Of a stretch of DNA of 64,000 nucleotides, positions 26,062-34,882 are shown one piece after another (the first letter of the stretch is position 1; each line of letters starts with the position of its first letter). The notes under the pieces are model-generated. The model had not been told where the DNA came from, did not search any database, and was given only the letters and a program-made list of their open reading frames with translations. The stretch is taken from contig NZ_JBCNLP010000006.1 of NCBI RefSeq assembly GCF_039595395.1, forward strand, positions 377,001-441,000. Direction: 5' to 3'. The stretch is from Novosphingobium sp. GTDB lineage: Bacteria > Pseudomonadota > Alphaproteobacteria > Sphingomonadales > Sphingomonadaceae. The position numbers were made by a program, and so were the translations under genes.

Positions 26062-28719
26062 ATGCACGCATCACCTGCCGCGCGCGCCTGTCTGCGCGCG
26101 TTGCTTCCGGCCGCCGCTTTGGCCGCCAGCTTCGCTGGACAGGCCTTTGCTGCCGAAACGACGCAGATGACCCCCGAAGAGCTGGCCACCGGGACCGTGG
26201 CCAAATTGACGGTGGACGAGAAGATCGCGCAACTGGTCAATGTGGCTCCGGCGATCCCGCGCCTTGGCATTCCGGCCTACAATTGGTGGACGGAATCGCT
26301 CCATGGCGCTTTCGGGCCGGTGCCCACCACCAACTTCCCCGAGCCCATCGGCCTTGCGGCTACCTTCAACCCGCCGCTGCTGCATGATGTGGCAGGCGTC
26401 ATCGGCACCGAAGTGCGCGCCATGCACACGCTGGGGCGCGAGACCGGCCATCTGGGCAAGATCGGCACCGGGCTCGATACTTGGTCGCCCAACATCAACA
26501 TCTTCCGCGATCCACGCTGGGGCCGGGGGCAGGAAACCTATGGCGAGGACCCTTTCCTTACCGCGCATATGGGCGTGGCTTTCGTCACCGGCATGCAGGG
26601 GCCCGATCCCGCCCATCCGCTGGTGATCGCCACACCCAAGCATTTCGCGGTGCATTCGGGGCCGGAATCCACCCGCCATGTCGCTGACGTTTTCGTCTCG
26701 CGCCATGATCTGGAAGACACCTATCTGCCCGCCTTCCGCGCCGCGATTGTGGAAGGCAAAGCCGGTTCGATCATGTGCGCCTACAACCGCATCGATGGAC
26801 AGCCGGCCTGCGCCAGCGACAATCTGCTGAAAGACCATCTGCGCGGAGCATGGGGCTTCAAGGGCTATGTCGTGTCGGACTGCGATGCGGTGGTCGATAT
26901 CGCTGACCATCACAAATATGCCACCGACCCGGCGGCGGGGGTGGCTGCGGCCTTCCGCGCGGGGGTGGACAATGAATGCCACACCGGCACCATCGGTGAG
27001 GTCCCCGGCCTTGGCGCGCGCTATGCCGAGGCGCTGAAACGCGGATTGCTCACCCAGGACGATCTGGATCGCGCTCTGGTGCGCCTGTTTGCTGCGCGAT
27101 ATCGCAACGGCGATCTGCCCGGCATTGCCGGACCCAACACCAAACCTGTCCCGGCCACGATGGTGGACACGCCCGAACATCGCGCCATGGCTTTGCGCGC
27201 TGCGGTCGAAAGTCTGGTGCTGCTCAAGAACGACGGCACGCTGCCGCTGCGCAAGGGTGTCCGTGTGGCGGTGATCGGGCCGCTGGGCGATGCGACGCGC
27301 GTGCTGCGCGGCAATTACTCCTCGCCCGCCTCCGCGCCGCCCGTTTCGATTGTGGAGGGCATCCGGCGCGCCATGCCCGATGCGCAGATCACGCTGGTGC
27401 CCTTCACCGCCTCGATCACCGATGGCGACCCGGTGCCCGCCGGGCATTTCCTGACGCCCGACGGCAAGCCCGGCCTGCATGCCGACTATTTCAACGCGGT
27501 CGATCCCGCCAAGCCGCGCGGCGAGCGGACCTATGCCGCCACGCCCATCGCAAGGCGCACCGAAGACCGTCTGGTCTCCTATGCGTCTCGCCTCAAGCAG
27601 GCGTCGGATGCCTATAAGGTGGTGTGGAGCGGCTCCTTCGTGGTGCCGGAAACGGGCACCTACCGCCTCGGCGTTACCGGCGTGAAGGGCGCCATCACCG
27701 TCGGCGGCAAGCCTGCCGTGGCCTCCGACCATTACTCGCAATGGGGCGAGGCGCCCAAGCTGGTCGAGGTGGAGCTGAAAAAGGGCGAGCGCTATCCGCT
27801 GCATTTCGAGATGGAAGCAGGCGGCGCGGCAGAGCCCAACTTCGTATGGAAGCGCATCTCGCGCGATGAGGCTGGCGATCTGCACCGTGCCGTTGCCAAT
27901 GCCGATGTGGTGCTGGCCGCCGTGGGCCTCACCTCCGATCTTGAGGGCGAGGAGATGCCGGTCAAGGTCGATGGCTTCTCCGGTGGCGACAAGACCTCGC
28001 TCGACCTGCCCGCCGATCAGCGGGCCTTGCTGGAAAGCGCCAAAGCACTGGGCAAGCCGCTGGTGGTGGTGGCGATGAACGGCAGCGCCATCGATCTGAG
28101 CTGGGCACGCGACAATGCCAATGCCATCCTTGAGGCCTGGTATCCCGGCGAACAGGGCGGTCTTGCGGTGGGCCATGTGCTTTCGGGCGAGGCCAATCCG
28201 GCGGGGCGCCTGCCGCTGACCTTCTATCACACGCTGGCCGATCTGCCCGCTTTCGACGATTATGCCATGGCCGGGCGCACCTACCGCTATTTCACCGGCA
28301 AGCCGGTCTATCCCTTTGGTTTCGGGCTCAGCTACACCAGCTTTGCCTATGCGGGGCTGAACGTCACGCCGCTGGAAGGCGATGCTGCAAAGGGCCTGCA
28401 TGTCACCGCGCAATTGCGCAACACCGGCCAGCGCGCGGGTGACGAGGTGGTACAGCTTTACCTGCGCTTCCCTCAGGCGCCCGGCGTGCCCAATATCGCG
28501 CTGCGCGGCTTCCAGCGCGTGACGCTGAAGGCCGGCGAAGCGCGTGAGGTCAGCTTCGATCTGACCCCGCGTGATCTCAGCTCGGTCGATCCCGATGGGG
28601 TGCGCGCGGTGCTGGCGGGGCAGTATCAACTCAGCCTCGGCGGCGGGCAGCCGGGGCAGGGCCTGCCCACGGTGGAGACCGGCTTCACCGTCAGCCATGG
28701 CGCGCCGATCCCCCGCTAA
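26062..28719 (+). CDS. GH3 beta-xylosidase with PA14 insert
   Basis: Exported 885-residue GH3 enzyme. Signal peptide ends GQAFA-AET. Domain order: GH3 N-terminal barrel (about 50-330) with nucleophile Asp273 in YVVSDCDAV; GH3 C-terminal domain starting near residue 370, interrupted by a PA14 module (about 475-610, from HADYFNAVDP to the PNFVWKRI region); and a C-terminal fibronectin-III-like domain. The early ESLHGAFGP and KHFAVHSGPE motifs are those of GH3 beta-xylosidases/arabinosidases. ATG 26062 follows GGGGAGAG. Acts periplasmically on xylo-oligosaccharides brought in by the receptor. Directly followed by the GH8 gene. Confidence 0.93.
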   Translation: MHASPAARACLRALLPAAALAASFAGQAFAAETTQMTPEELATGTVAKLTVDEKIAQLVNVAPAIPRLGIPAYNWWTESLHGAFGPVPTTNFPEPIGLAATFNPPLLHDVAGVIGTEVRAMHTLGRETGHLGKIGTGLDTWSPNINIFRDPRWGRGQETYGEDPFLTAHMGVAFVTGMQGPDPAHPLVIATPKHFAVHSGPESTRHVADVFVSRHDLEDTYLPAFRAAIVEGKAGSIMCAYNRIDGQPACASDNLLKDHLRGAWGFKGYVVSDCDAVVDIADHHKYATDPAAGVAAAFRAGVDNECHTGTIGEVPGLGARYAEALKRGLLTQDDLDRALVRLFAARYRNGDLPGIAGPNTKPVPATMVDTPEHRAMALRAAVESLVLLKNDGTLPLRKGVRVAVIGPLGDATRVLRGNYSSPASAPPVSIVEGIRRAMPDAQITLVPFTASITDGDPVPAGHFLTPDGKPGLHADYFNAVDPAKPRGERTYAATPIARRTEDRLVSYASRLKQASDAYKVVWSGSFVVPETGTYRLGVTGVKGAITVGGKPAVASDHYSQWGEAPKLVEVELKKGERYPLHFEMEAGGAAEPNFVWKRISRDEAGDLHRAVANADVVLAAVGLTSDLEGEEMPVKVDGFSGGDKTSLDLPADQRALLESAKALGKPLVVVAMNGSAIDLSWARDNANAILEAWYPGEQGGLAVGHVLSGEANPAGRLPLTFYHTLADLPAFDDYAMAGRTYRYFTGKPVYPFGFGLSYTSFAYAGLNVTPLEGDAAKGLHVTAQLRNTGQRAGDEVVQLYLRFPQAPGVPNIALRGFQRVTLKAGEAREVSFDLTPRDLSSVDPDGVRAVLAGQYQLSLGGGQPGQGLPTVETGFTVSHGAPIPR

Positions 28720-28770
28720 ACCCATTTTCGATCATCCCGGATGCGCCCGGTGCGGCGCAGGAGACCTGCC

Positions 28771-30273
28771 ATGCTATCCGCTCGCCATCTGATCCTGCTG
28801 GCTGCCTTGTCCGGTGTGTCCGGCCCGCTTTGGGCGCAGCCTGCCGGGCAGGTCACCGCCGCCTCCACCCCGCCGCCTGCCGTGGCGATGGGGCATCATG
28901 TGGAGGCGCCGCTCTGGGCGGTGGAACGGCGCCCCGGCGATGGCACCGGGGCCTATCATACCGGCCGATACCCCAATCTTTTCGCGCAGCAATTGGGTGT
29001 CTCGCCCCAGGAGACGCATGCGCGCATCGATGCCATCTACCGGCAACTCTTCCATGGCGACGGGCAGGAGCAGCGGCTCTATTTCGAGACCGGCGCCAAT
29101 GCCAATGGCCCGCTGGCCTATATCACCGACTGGGCCAACAATGATGCCCGCAGCGAGGGCATGAGCTATGGCATGATGATTGCCGTCCAGCTTGGCCACA
29201 AGCGCGAGTTCGATGCGCTGTGGAATTGGTCGAAAACCTATATGGAGGTGACCGATCCGGCCAATCCCTCCTATGGCTATTTCGCCTGGTCGATGAACAC
29301 CGACGGCACGCCGCGCAGCACCGGCGCGGCGCCCGATGGCGAGCAATATTACGCCATGGCGCTCTATTTCGCGGCCAACCGCTGGGGCAATGGCAAGGGA
29401 ATTTACGACTACCGCGCTCAGGCCGACCGCATCCTGCGTGCGATGCGCCACCGCGCGGTGAAGACCGGAACGCCGCCCTTCCGCATCCATCCGGGCGACG
29501 CGCCCTTTGTTGAGCCCGACCAGCCATGGCCCAGCATCAACAACCGCGCCGAGGCCGCCGAGGCCAGGGCCGCAGGTCGCCCCTGGCCGCCTGTCCGCAA
29601 GCCGCATCCGCCTCGCCCCGCCAGCGTGGGGCCGATGGTGGATGAGAGCCACGCCATGGTGCGCTTCGTGGCCGAGACCGAGGTGCCGGGCACCGATGCC
29701 TCCTATCACCTGCCTGCCTTTTACGAACTATGGTCGCGCTGGGGGCCGGTGGAGGATCGCGCCTTCTGGGCCAAGGCGGCGGATGTCAGCCGTGACTTCT
29801 TCGTGAAGGTGACCAATCCGCATACCGGACTGGCGCCGGATCGCAGCTATCTCGACGCCAGCGCGATGCAGACCTATGACGGCCAGCCCTACCCCTTCGG
29901 CTATGACAGTTGGCGCACCGCCAGCAACTGGTCGGTGGACAGCAACTGGTGGGGCAAGGATCAGCGCCAGAAGGGGCTCAGCGATGCTATCCAGAGCTTC
30001 CTGACCCAGCAGGGCGTGAATGGTTTTCCCGACCGCTATACGCTGGATGGCAAGCCGCTCTCCACCCGTCATTCGCCGGGCATGGTGGCGGCAACCGCCG
30101 TGGCGGGCCTGGCGGGAACGCCGGGGGATGCCTCGCGCGGCTTTCTGCGCGCGGTCTGGGCGATGCCCACGCCTGCGGGAGAACAGCGCTATTTCGATGG
30201 CATGGTCTATCTGATGAGCATGATGCATCTCTCCGGCGAGTTCCGCATCATTCAGCCGCGCAATCGGCACTGA
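28771..30273 (+). CDS. GH8 reducing-end xylose-releasing exo-oligoxylanase
   Basis: Exported 500-residue inverting glycosidase, signal peptide ending GPLWA-QPA. The (alpha/alpha)6 barrel carries acid Glu129 in ARSEGMSYGMM, almost the same as in known Rex enzymes, and Asp178 in FAWSMNTDG. The protein is longer than typical Rex (about 390 residues); an insertion rich in Pro and Arg lies around residues 260-290. Releases xylose from the reducing end of xylo-oligosaccharides, complementing the non-reducing-end GH3 and GH43 enzymes. ATG 28771 with CAGGAGA upstream. Last gene of the receptor operon, ending at a strong bidirectional terminator. Confidence 0.9.
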   Translation: MLSARHLILLAALSGVSGPLWAQPAGQVTAASTPPPAVAMGHHVEAPLWAVERRPGDGTGAYHTGRYPNLFAQQLGVSPQETHARIDAIYRQLFHGDGQEQRLYFETGANANGPLAYITDWANNDARSEGMSYGMMIAVQLGHKREFDALWNWSKTYMEVTDPANPSYGYFAWSMNTDGTPRSTGAAPDGEQYYAMALYFAANRWGNGKGIYDYRAQADRILRAMRHRAVKTGTPPFRIHPGDAPFVEPDQPWPSINNRAEAAEARAAGRPWPPVRKPHPPRPASVGPMVDESHAMVRFVAETEVPGTDASYHLPAFYELWSRWGPVEDRAFWAKAADVSRDFFVKVTNPHTGLAPDRSYLDASAMQTYDGQPYPFGYDSWRTASNWSVDSNWWGKDQRQKGLSDAIQSFLTQQGVNGFPDRYTLDGKPLSTRHSPGMVAATAVAGLAGTPGDASRGFLRAVWAMPTPAGEQRYFDGMVYLMSMMHLSGEFRIIQPRNRH

Positions 30274-30281
30274 CGGCTTGC

Positions 30282-30314
30282 CAGCCATCGCACTCAGAGC
30301 GGGCGCGATGGCTG
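30282..30314. terminator. Bidirectional hairpin after GH8 gene
   Basis: Perfect 10-bp stem (CAGCCATCGC / GCGATGGCTG) with a 13-base loop, between convergent genes. Confidence 0.65.
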
Positions 30315-30322
30315 CGATGATC

Positions 30323-31213
30323 TTATTTGGTGCGCGGTGACAGCCATCCGCTATCGGCCAGCCAGTCGTTCAGGCGATCTGGCCAGTGCAGGATCGAAAT
30401 ACGGTTCGATTCATCCAGATTGAAGGCATGCGTGCTGTCGGCATACATGTGAAGTTCGGCGGAGATGCCGGCCTTGCGCAATTGCTCATAGAGTTGCACC
30501 GAGGGCGCCGCGCAGCAGGGATCGAGGCTTCCAGCCACCAGAAACGCCGGAGGCGCGGTGGACGCGGCGGTGGCCGGAATGCCATGCGGGCCGGGAAACA
30601 CCAGGATCTGGAAATCGGGCCGTGCCGACAGGCGATCGATGGCATCGGTCACGGGGCGGCTGGCTGGTTCGGGGTTGTCGGCGATCAGGGATACCAGCTC
30701 TCCGCCGGCGGAAAAGCCCATGGCGCCGACACGGGCAGGATCGATGCCATAGTCCTTCGCATGGGCGCGCACCCATCGCATGGCCCGGCGCGCATCGTCC
30801 GCCGCATCTGCATCGACCGAGTAATGCGAGCCGGGCTCATGCGCGAGGCGGTATTTGAGCACGAAGGTCGTGATCCCCATCCGGCCCAGAGCGGTGGCCA
30901 CTTTGGTGCCCTCATTGGTCCACACCAGCAGTTTGTGGCCGCCGCCGGGGATGATGACCACCGCCGCGCCATTGCGATGCGCGGGGTCGACCGGAAAGGC
31001 GAGGAGCGAGGGATCGTGGATGTTGCGCACCCAATAGTCGCGCCCGACCTCTGCCTCATGGCGGCGCGCGGCTGAACCGGGGGCCCCATTGGGCCACAGG
31101 GGGATCGGGGTGTAGGCAGGCTTTTGCTCGGGGGCGGGGTCTTGCGCATTGGGCTGAGCGATGGCGGACGTGGCGGTCAGCAGCGAAAGGCCGAGAAGGA
31201 AGGCGCGCATCAT
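30323..31213 (-). CDS. Exported alpha/beta hydrolase, BD-FAE-like xylan esterase
   Basis: A 296-residue esterase with signal peptide ending SAIA-QPN. Oxyanion segment VIIPGGGHK, nucleophile elbow GFSAGG (Ser168), acid near SLDPCCAA and His in DSTHAFNLD place it in the alpha/beta hydrolase group that includes bifunctional acetylxylan/feruloyl esterases. Two tandem ATG codons start the gene; GGAGATCC lies upstream. Alone on the minus strand, with a LacI-type operator 250 bases upstream, so likely in the same xylan regulon as the four esterase families found in this window. Confidence 0.85.
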   Translation of the reverse strand: MMRAFLLGLSLLTATSAIAQPNAQDPAPEQKPAYTPIPLWPNGAPGSAARRHEAEVGRDYWVRNIHDPSLLAFPVDPAHRNGAAVVIIPGGGHKLLVWTNEGTKVATALGRMGITTFVLKYRLAHEPGSHYSVDADAADDARRAMRWVRAHAKDYGIDPARVGAMGFSAGGELVSLIADNPEPASRPVTDAIDRLSARPDFQILVFPGPHGIPATAASTAPPAFLVAGSLDPCCAAPSVQLYEQLRKAGISAELHMYADSTHAFNLDESNRISILHWPDRLNDWLADSGWLSPRTK

Positions 31214-31858
31214 ATCATAGGATCTCCATCACTGTGTTTATCGCCTTGTGCGCGGCTGGAATACAGGCAGCGGTCGTGCTTGCCATGTGTTCGTCCTTGC
31301 TGGTGACGTTCATCGCCGTATCGAAAATGATATTCGTATCGCATTGGCGCGATATCATGCCGATCAATATGCAATAAGTCGGGATCCCAAGCCTGCGTCG
31401 GGCAGCATCTCTGGCGCGCGAATCATGATGGATCTCCCGGCTTTTCTTATGCCTCAAGTTTACAGATAGCGTTACCATCGCGCAATCTCGGATCGCGCTT
31501 CCTGGGACAATCTCGCTCTTTTATGGTTGCGAGAGGATATGCGGTTGCGGCTCAGGCGCCAGGTTGCCTACGGATCCGGCCATGAGATGAGGCGTGATTC
31601 CACGCTTGTCGATCCAGATCGTCTTGGCTCGTCCAGTTTTAGCCCCGGCGGAAAATCGATTGTTGATTGCTGCTCGTGTTATGAATTTTTCGTGGAAGGC
31701 TATGTGTAAAAGCAAAAACAGGATGCCGCTTTGGTGATGATTTGCGAAAGAGGATGAATATTGTTCTTTGTGGCATCCTATTCGATTGTGAATCGCTGTG
31801 ACCATCTTTACATTCCGCATCATCCGAACGCCATGAAGCGTATAAGAGGGAGATGGGT
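31214..31858. other. Intergenic region, AT-richer than surroundings
   Basis: 645 bases without a credible gene. It contains one LacI-type operator (31465-31476) and a comparatively AT-rich right half. An open frame of 188 codons across it on the minus strand shows no recognisable domain and uses atypical codons; I do not call it. Confidence 0.5.
31465..31476. promoter_or_regulatory. LacI-type operator GATAGCGTTACC
   Basis: One mismatch from the consensus GATAGCGCTACC; about 250 bases upstream of the minus-strand esterase and 380 bases upstream of the VOC gene. Confidence 0.5.
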
Positions 31859-32797
31859 ATGAAGAGGTGGTCGCAGGCGTGTTTCGGACTTGCACTGGCC
31901 GCACTGTCGCCAACCGGAGCGAGCGCTGCGCCGGCGCCCGAACGCCCGCCGTTGACCAGCGTTTCGCATATTGCGGTCTATGCGCAGGACCCGGCCAAGG
32001 CAGAGCGTTTTTACGTTCATGATCTTGGCGCGGTCCGCCTGCCCGATCCGGAAGCAGCCTCCGGCGCGCGCTATTATGTCTCACCAAGCCAGTTCGTCGA
32101 AGTGCTGCCGCTGCCGCCGGGCACGGTTTCGCTTAACCGGCTGGCGCATATCGCGCTGACCACGCCCGATGCGGAGAAGATGCGGGCCTATCTGGCCGCG
32201 CATAAGGTGGCGGTGCCCGCGAGCGTCAAGGTGGCGCCGGATGGCAGCCGCTGGTTCTCGGTCACCGATCCGGAAGGGACGGAGGTCCAGTTCATGCAGC
32301 CGCCGACCCATTTGCCCGATGTGCCGGTCAACGCGCTGTCCGATCACATCATCCATGTCGGCTTCATCATCCACAACCGCGCCAATGAGGATCGTTTCTA
32401 CAAGGATATCCTTGGCTTGCGGCCCTATTGGGAGGGCGGCATGCACGATGATCACCGTGACTGGATCTCGATGCAACTGCCCGATGGGCATGACTGGATC
32501 GAATATATGGTGGTCGGCACGCCCGACACCAAAGGTGTGCCCGCCGATATGAGCGCGGCGACGCTGGGCATCCTCAACCATTTTTCGCTGGGCGTGCGCG
32601 ATACGCGCGTGGCCTACACGCTGCTGTGGAACGGCGATCGCCTGCAGGGGCAGCCAGAGACGCCCAAGATCGGCCGCGATGCCAAATGGCAGCTTAACCT
32701 GTTCGATCCGGACGGGACGCGCGCCGAAGTGATGGAGTTCCACGCGATTGGCAAGCCGTGCTGCTCGCCCTTCGCCGCGCCCGATCCGGAAAAGTAA
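31859..32797 (+). CDS. Exported two-domain VOC (glyoxalase fold) protein
   Basis: A 312-residue protein with signal peptide ending GASA-APA and two vicinal-oxygen-chelate modules (about 35-150 and 160-300). Metal-type His/Glu residues are visible: VSHIAVYA and EVQFMQP in the first, IIHVGFIIHN, LNHFSLGVRD and EVMEFHAIG in the second. Exported VOC proteins of this kind are uncharacterised; ring-cleaving dioxygenase, isomerase or binding roles are all possible. ATG 31859 is better spaced from AGAGGGAG than ATG 31853. It is followed within 4 bases by the beta-sandwich gene, forming a two-gene operon. Confidence 0.78.
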   Translation: MKRWSQACFGLALAALSPTGASAAPAPERPPLTSVSHIAVYAQDPAKAERFYVHDLGAVRLPDPEAASGARYYVSPSQFVEVLPLPPGTVSLNRLAHIALTTPDAEKMRAYLAAHKVAVPASVKVAPDGSRWFSVTDPEGTEVQFMQPPTHLPDVPVNALSDHIIHVGFIIHNRANEDRFYKDILGLRPYWEGGMHDDHRDWISMQLPDGHDWIEYMVVGTPDTKGVPADMSAATLGILNHFSLGVRDTRVAYTLLWNGDRLQGQPETPKIGRDAKWQLNLFDPDGTRAEVMEFHAIGKPCCSPFAAPDPEK

Positions 32798-32801
32798 GCG
32801 C

Positions 32802-33656
32802 GTGAGCACCATGCGCACACTCCAGAGGTCTGCCGCGCTGGCGGCAATGGCGGGGCTGGCGCTCGCCGCCCTGCCGCTTCATGCGCAGGAGCATGCCGAT
32901 GTGCCCGGCAGTTCGCTGGCGAACAGCCCGCCCGGCGCGCCGCTCGCGCCGGACTGGGCCTATCCGCAATCGACCACACATAATCAGGTCGGCCCGCCGT
33001 CCGGTTTCCATCGGGCCAGCCGGGTTGAGGCCAGGCCGATCGGCATCTTCGATGGGCAGGCCGATGTTGGCGCGGCGGTGGCGCCGGGGCGGGCTTCGCT
33101 GTCCGGGGCGACCTATACGATCGAGGCGGCGGGCTACAATGTCTGGTACACGCGGGACGAATTCCGCTTTCTGTTCAAGACAATGTCCGGCGATGTCTCG
33201 CTGGCGGCGGATATTGCCTATCCGCATGGCGGCTTTGGCGATCACAAGGCGCTGCTGCTGATCCGCCAGTCGCTGGAGGATGACGCCAGGGAGGCCTTTG
33301 TCGCCCTGCATGGCGACGGGATGATCCATCTGGCGCAGCGGCCCGAAGCGGGCAAGCGGATCAGCGACATGGAGTATCGCATCGGCAGTCGCGGCGGCCT
33401 GCCGGGAGGACAGTCGCCCGACAGTCTGGTGACACTCAATGCCAAACGGATCGGCATCGAGAAGAAAGGCAATCAGTTCACCCTATGGGTGAGCGAGCAG
33501 GGCGAACCGATGCATCAATTCGGGGCGCCGATCACCTTGGAGATTGCCGGGCCTTTCTATGTCGGCATCGGCTTTTCCTCGCATCTGCCCGGCGTGACGG
33601 AAACCGCGACGCTTTCGAATGTGGTGCTGGACAACAGCGCCGGTCATGTGCGCTAG
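32802..33656 (+). CDS. Exported beta-sandwich protein of unknown function
   Basis: A 284-residue protein with signal peptide ending PLHA-QEH. The second half (about 100-280) has the alternating-strand pattern of a concanavalin-like/DUF1349-type sandwich: YNVWYTRDEFRFLFK, KALLLIRQSL, GPFYVGIGFSSH and TATLSNVVLD. Proteins of this type often bind or modify glycans or act as accessory modules. GTG 32802 is used because GGAAAAG precedes it at normal distance; ATG 32811 is the alternative. Partner of the VOC gene. I cannot assign a reaction. Confidence 0.65.
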   Translation: MSTMRTLQRSAALAAMAGLALAALPLHAQEHADVPGSSLANSPPGAPLAPDWAYPQSTTHNQVGPPSGFHRASRVEARPIGIFDGQADVGAAVAPGRASLSGATYTIEAAGYNVWYTRDEFRFLFKTMSGDVSLAADIAYPHGGFGDHKALLLIRQSLEDDAREAFVALHGDGMIHLAQRPEAGKRISDMEYRIGSRGGLPGGQSPDSLVTLNAKRIGIEKKGNQFTLWVSEQGEPMHQFGAPITLEIAGPFYVGIGFSSHLPGVTETATLSNVVLDNSAGHVR

Positions 33657-33674
33657 GGCGCCCATGACCGGCGC
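33637..33674. terminator. Bidirectional hairpin overlapping a stop codon
   Basis: Perfect 12-bp stem (GCGCCGGTCATG / CATGACCGGCGC) with a 14-base loop followed by GGTTTTA, between convergent genes. Its left arm lies inside the last codons of the upstream gene. Confidence 0.7.
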
Positions 33675-33679
33675 CGGTT

Positions 33680-34849
33680 TTACACGGCGGTGCGGATCCC
33701 CACCGCCGTGGCCGGATCGTAAGCGCGGCGATAGCTGCTCTCGATTGCCACCGTCTGCCCGCCCTGGGCCAGTGATTGCATGATGGCATGCATGATCCGC
33801 ATGTCCTGCAGCCCTTCCTCGCCGGGCGAGACATTGGGTGCCCTGCCGTGGATCACATCGGCGAACCAGTTCATTTCATTGCCGAATTGGTCGATCTCCG
33901 CGATCTGGGGCTGAGGATCGTTTTTGCCGCCCAGAATGCGGATGCCATTGCCGCCATAGAAACAGGCCGGATCGGCAACCATCCGCCGCTCGCTGCCGAC
34001 CACCTGCCAGGCCATGGTGCCCGGCTGCGAGAAGCAGGACGATCCTTCGCCGATCGCGCCCGAGGGAAAGCGCATTTGCCAGGCCACCATGTCATCGACC
34101 GTCCTGAAGCGCGGATCGCTCTTGTCGGTGCGGGCCCAGCCGCGCACGTCCACCGGCTCTTCGGCCAGCAGATAGCGCGTGGCGTTGATGCCATAGATGC
34201 CCATATCGGCCAGCGCTCCGCCGCCCGACATCGTCCTGTCCAGCCGCCATACGTCGGAAGGGTCGGACAGGTCGGTCTGCTTGCCCATCACCGCATTGAC
34301 CAGACGCGGTGTGCCCACCGCCCCTTTGCGCATCATCTGCATGGCGGTGACGTTCACCGGCTCGTACTGGCAGCGATAGGCGATCATCAACTGGCGCTTC
34401 GCCGCCTTGCCCGCCGCGATCATCCGCTCGCATTCCTCCAGCGAGACGGCCATGGGCTTTTCGCACAGCACATGCTTGCCGGCCTTGAAGGCGCGGATGG
34501 TGAAGTCGGCATGCATCGCATTGGGCAGGACGACGTAGACGACCTGAATAGCGGGGTTTTTCGCGATGCTGTCGAAATTCTCGTAAGTGTAGATCGCGCT
34601 TTCGGGCAGACCATATTGCGCGGCGACCTTGCGCGCTTTCTCCGGCTTGCCGCTGACCAGCGCGGCGAGATGGGCATTCTTCGTGGCCTTGAGCGCGGGC
34701 AGGATCTGCCCCAGGCTGAGCTTGCCAAGGCCCACCACCGCATAGCCGACCGATCGCGCCGATCCTGGCTGGGCATGCAGCACGCCGCCCGCCGAAAGCG
34801 TCAGCGCCGCGCCCGCGCCCAGTTCCATCACATCGCGTCTTGTGATCAC
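33680..34849 (-). CDS. Tat-exported Gfo/Idh/MocA oxidoreductase, GFOR-like
   Basis: A 389-residue protein with Tat-type leader MITRRDVMELGAGAALTL. Rossmann domain begins VGYAVVGLGKLSLGQILPAL, the form seen in Zymomonas glucose-fructose oxidoreductase relatives, with the classic EKPMAVSLEE motif and a C-terminal domain containing GGALADMGIYGINATRYLL. This is the best conserved of the three exported oxidoreductases in the window. Downstream member of the minus-strand block headed by the CE15 esterase, 33 bases after the first Nif3-like gene. Could oxidise or isomerise a sugar or uronate in the periplasm with bound NADP(H); substrate unknown. Confidence 0.85.
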   Translation of the reverse strand: MITRRDVMELGAGAALTLSAGGVLHAQPGSARSVGYAVVGLGKLSLGQILPALKATKNAHLAALVSGKPEKARKVAAQYGLPESAIYTYENFDSIAKNPAIQVVYVVLPNAMHADFTIRAFKAGKHVLCEKPMAVSLEECERMIAAGKAAKRQLMIAYRCQYEPVNVTAMQMMRKGAVGTPRLVNAVMGKQTDLSDPSDVWRLDRTMSGGGALADMGIYGINATRYLLAEEPVDVRGWARTDKSDPRFRTVDDMVAWQMRFPSGAIGEGSSCFSQPGTMAWQVVGSERRMVADPACFYGGNGIRILGGKNDPQPQIAEIDQFGNEMNWFADVIHGRAPNVSPGEEGLQDMRIMHAIMQSLAQGGQTVAIESSYRRAYDPATAVGIRTAV

Positions 34850-34882
34850 GGCATCCTCCGTTTTCTGTGTTCTTGGTCCGCT

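Noticed and set aside
26071..28725. Very long open frame antisense to the GH3 xylosidase
   Set aside because: Same cause; the sense strand encodes a complete GH3 enzyme with catalytic residues.
31207..31220. CATCATATCATAGG as a GntR-type site at the minus-strand esterase start
   Set aside because: It overlaps the tandem ATG start codons, lacks the inverted arm and belongs to a gene with a LacI-type operator; likely coincidence.
31521..32087. Minus-strand open frame across the 31.2-31.9 kb gap, possibly a transposase remnant
   Set aside because: It overlaps the start of the VOC gene, has no ribosome site and shows no family motif that I can recognise.
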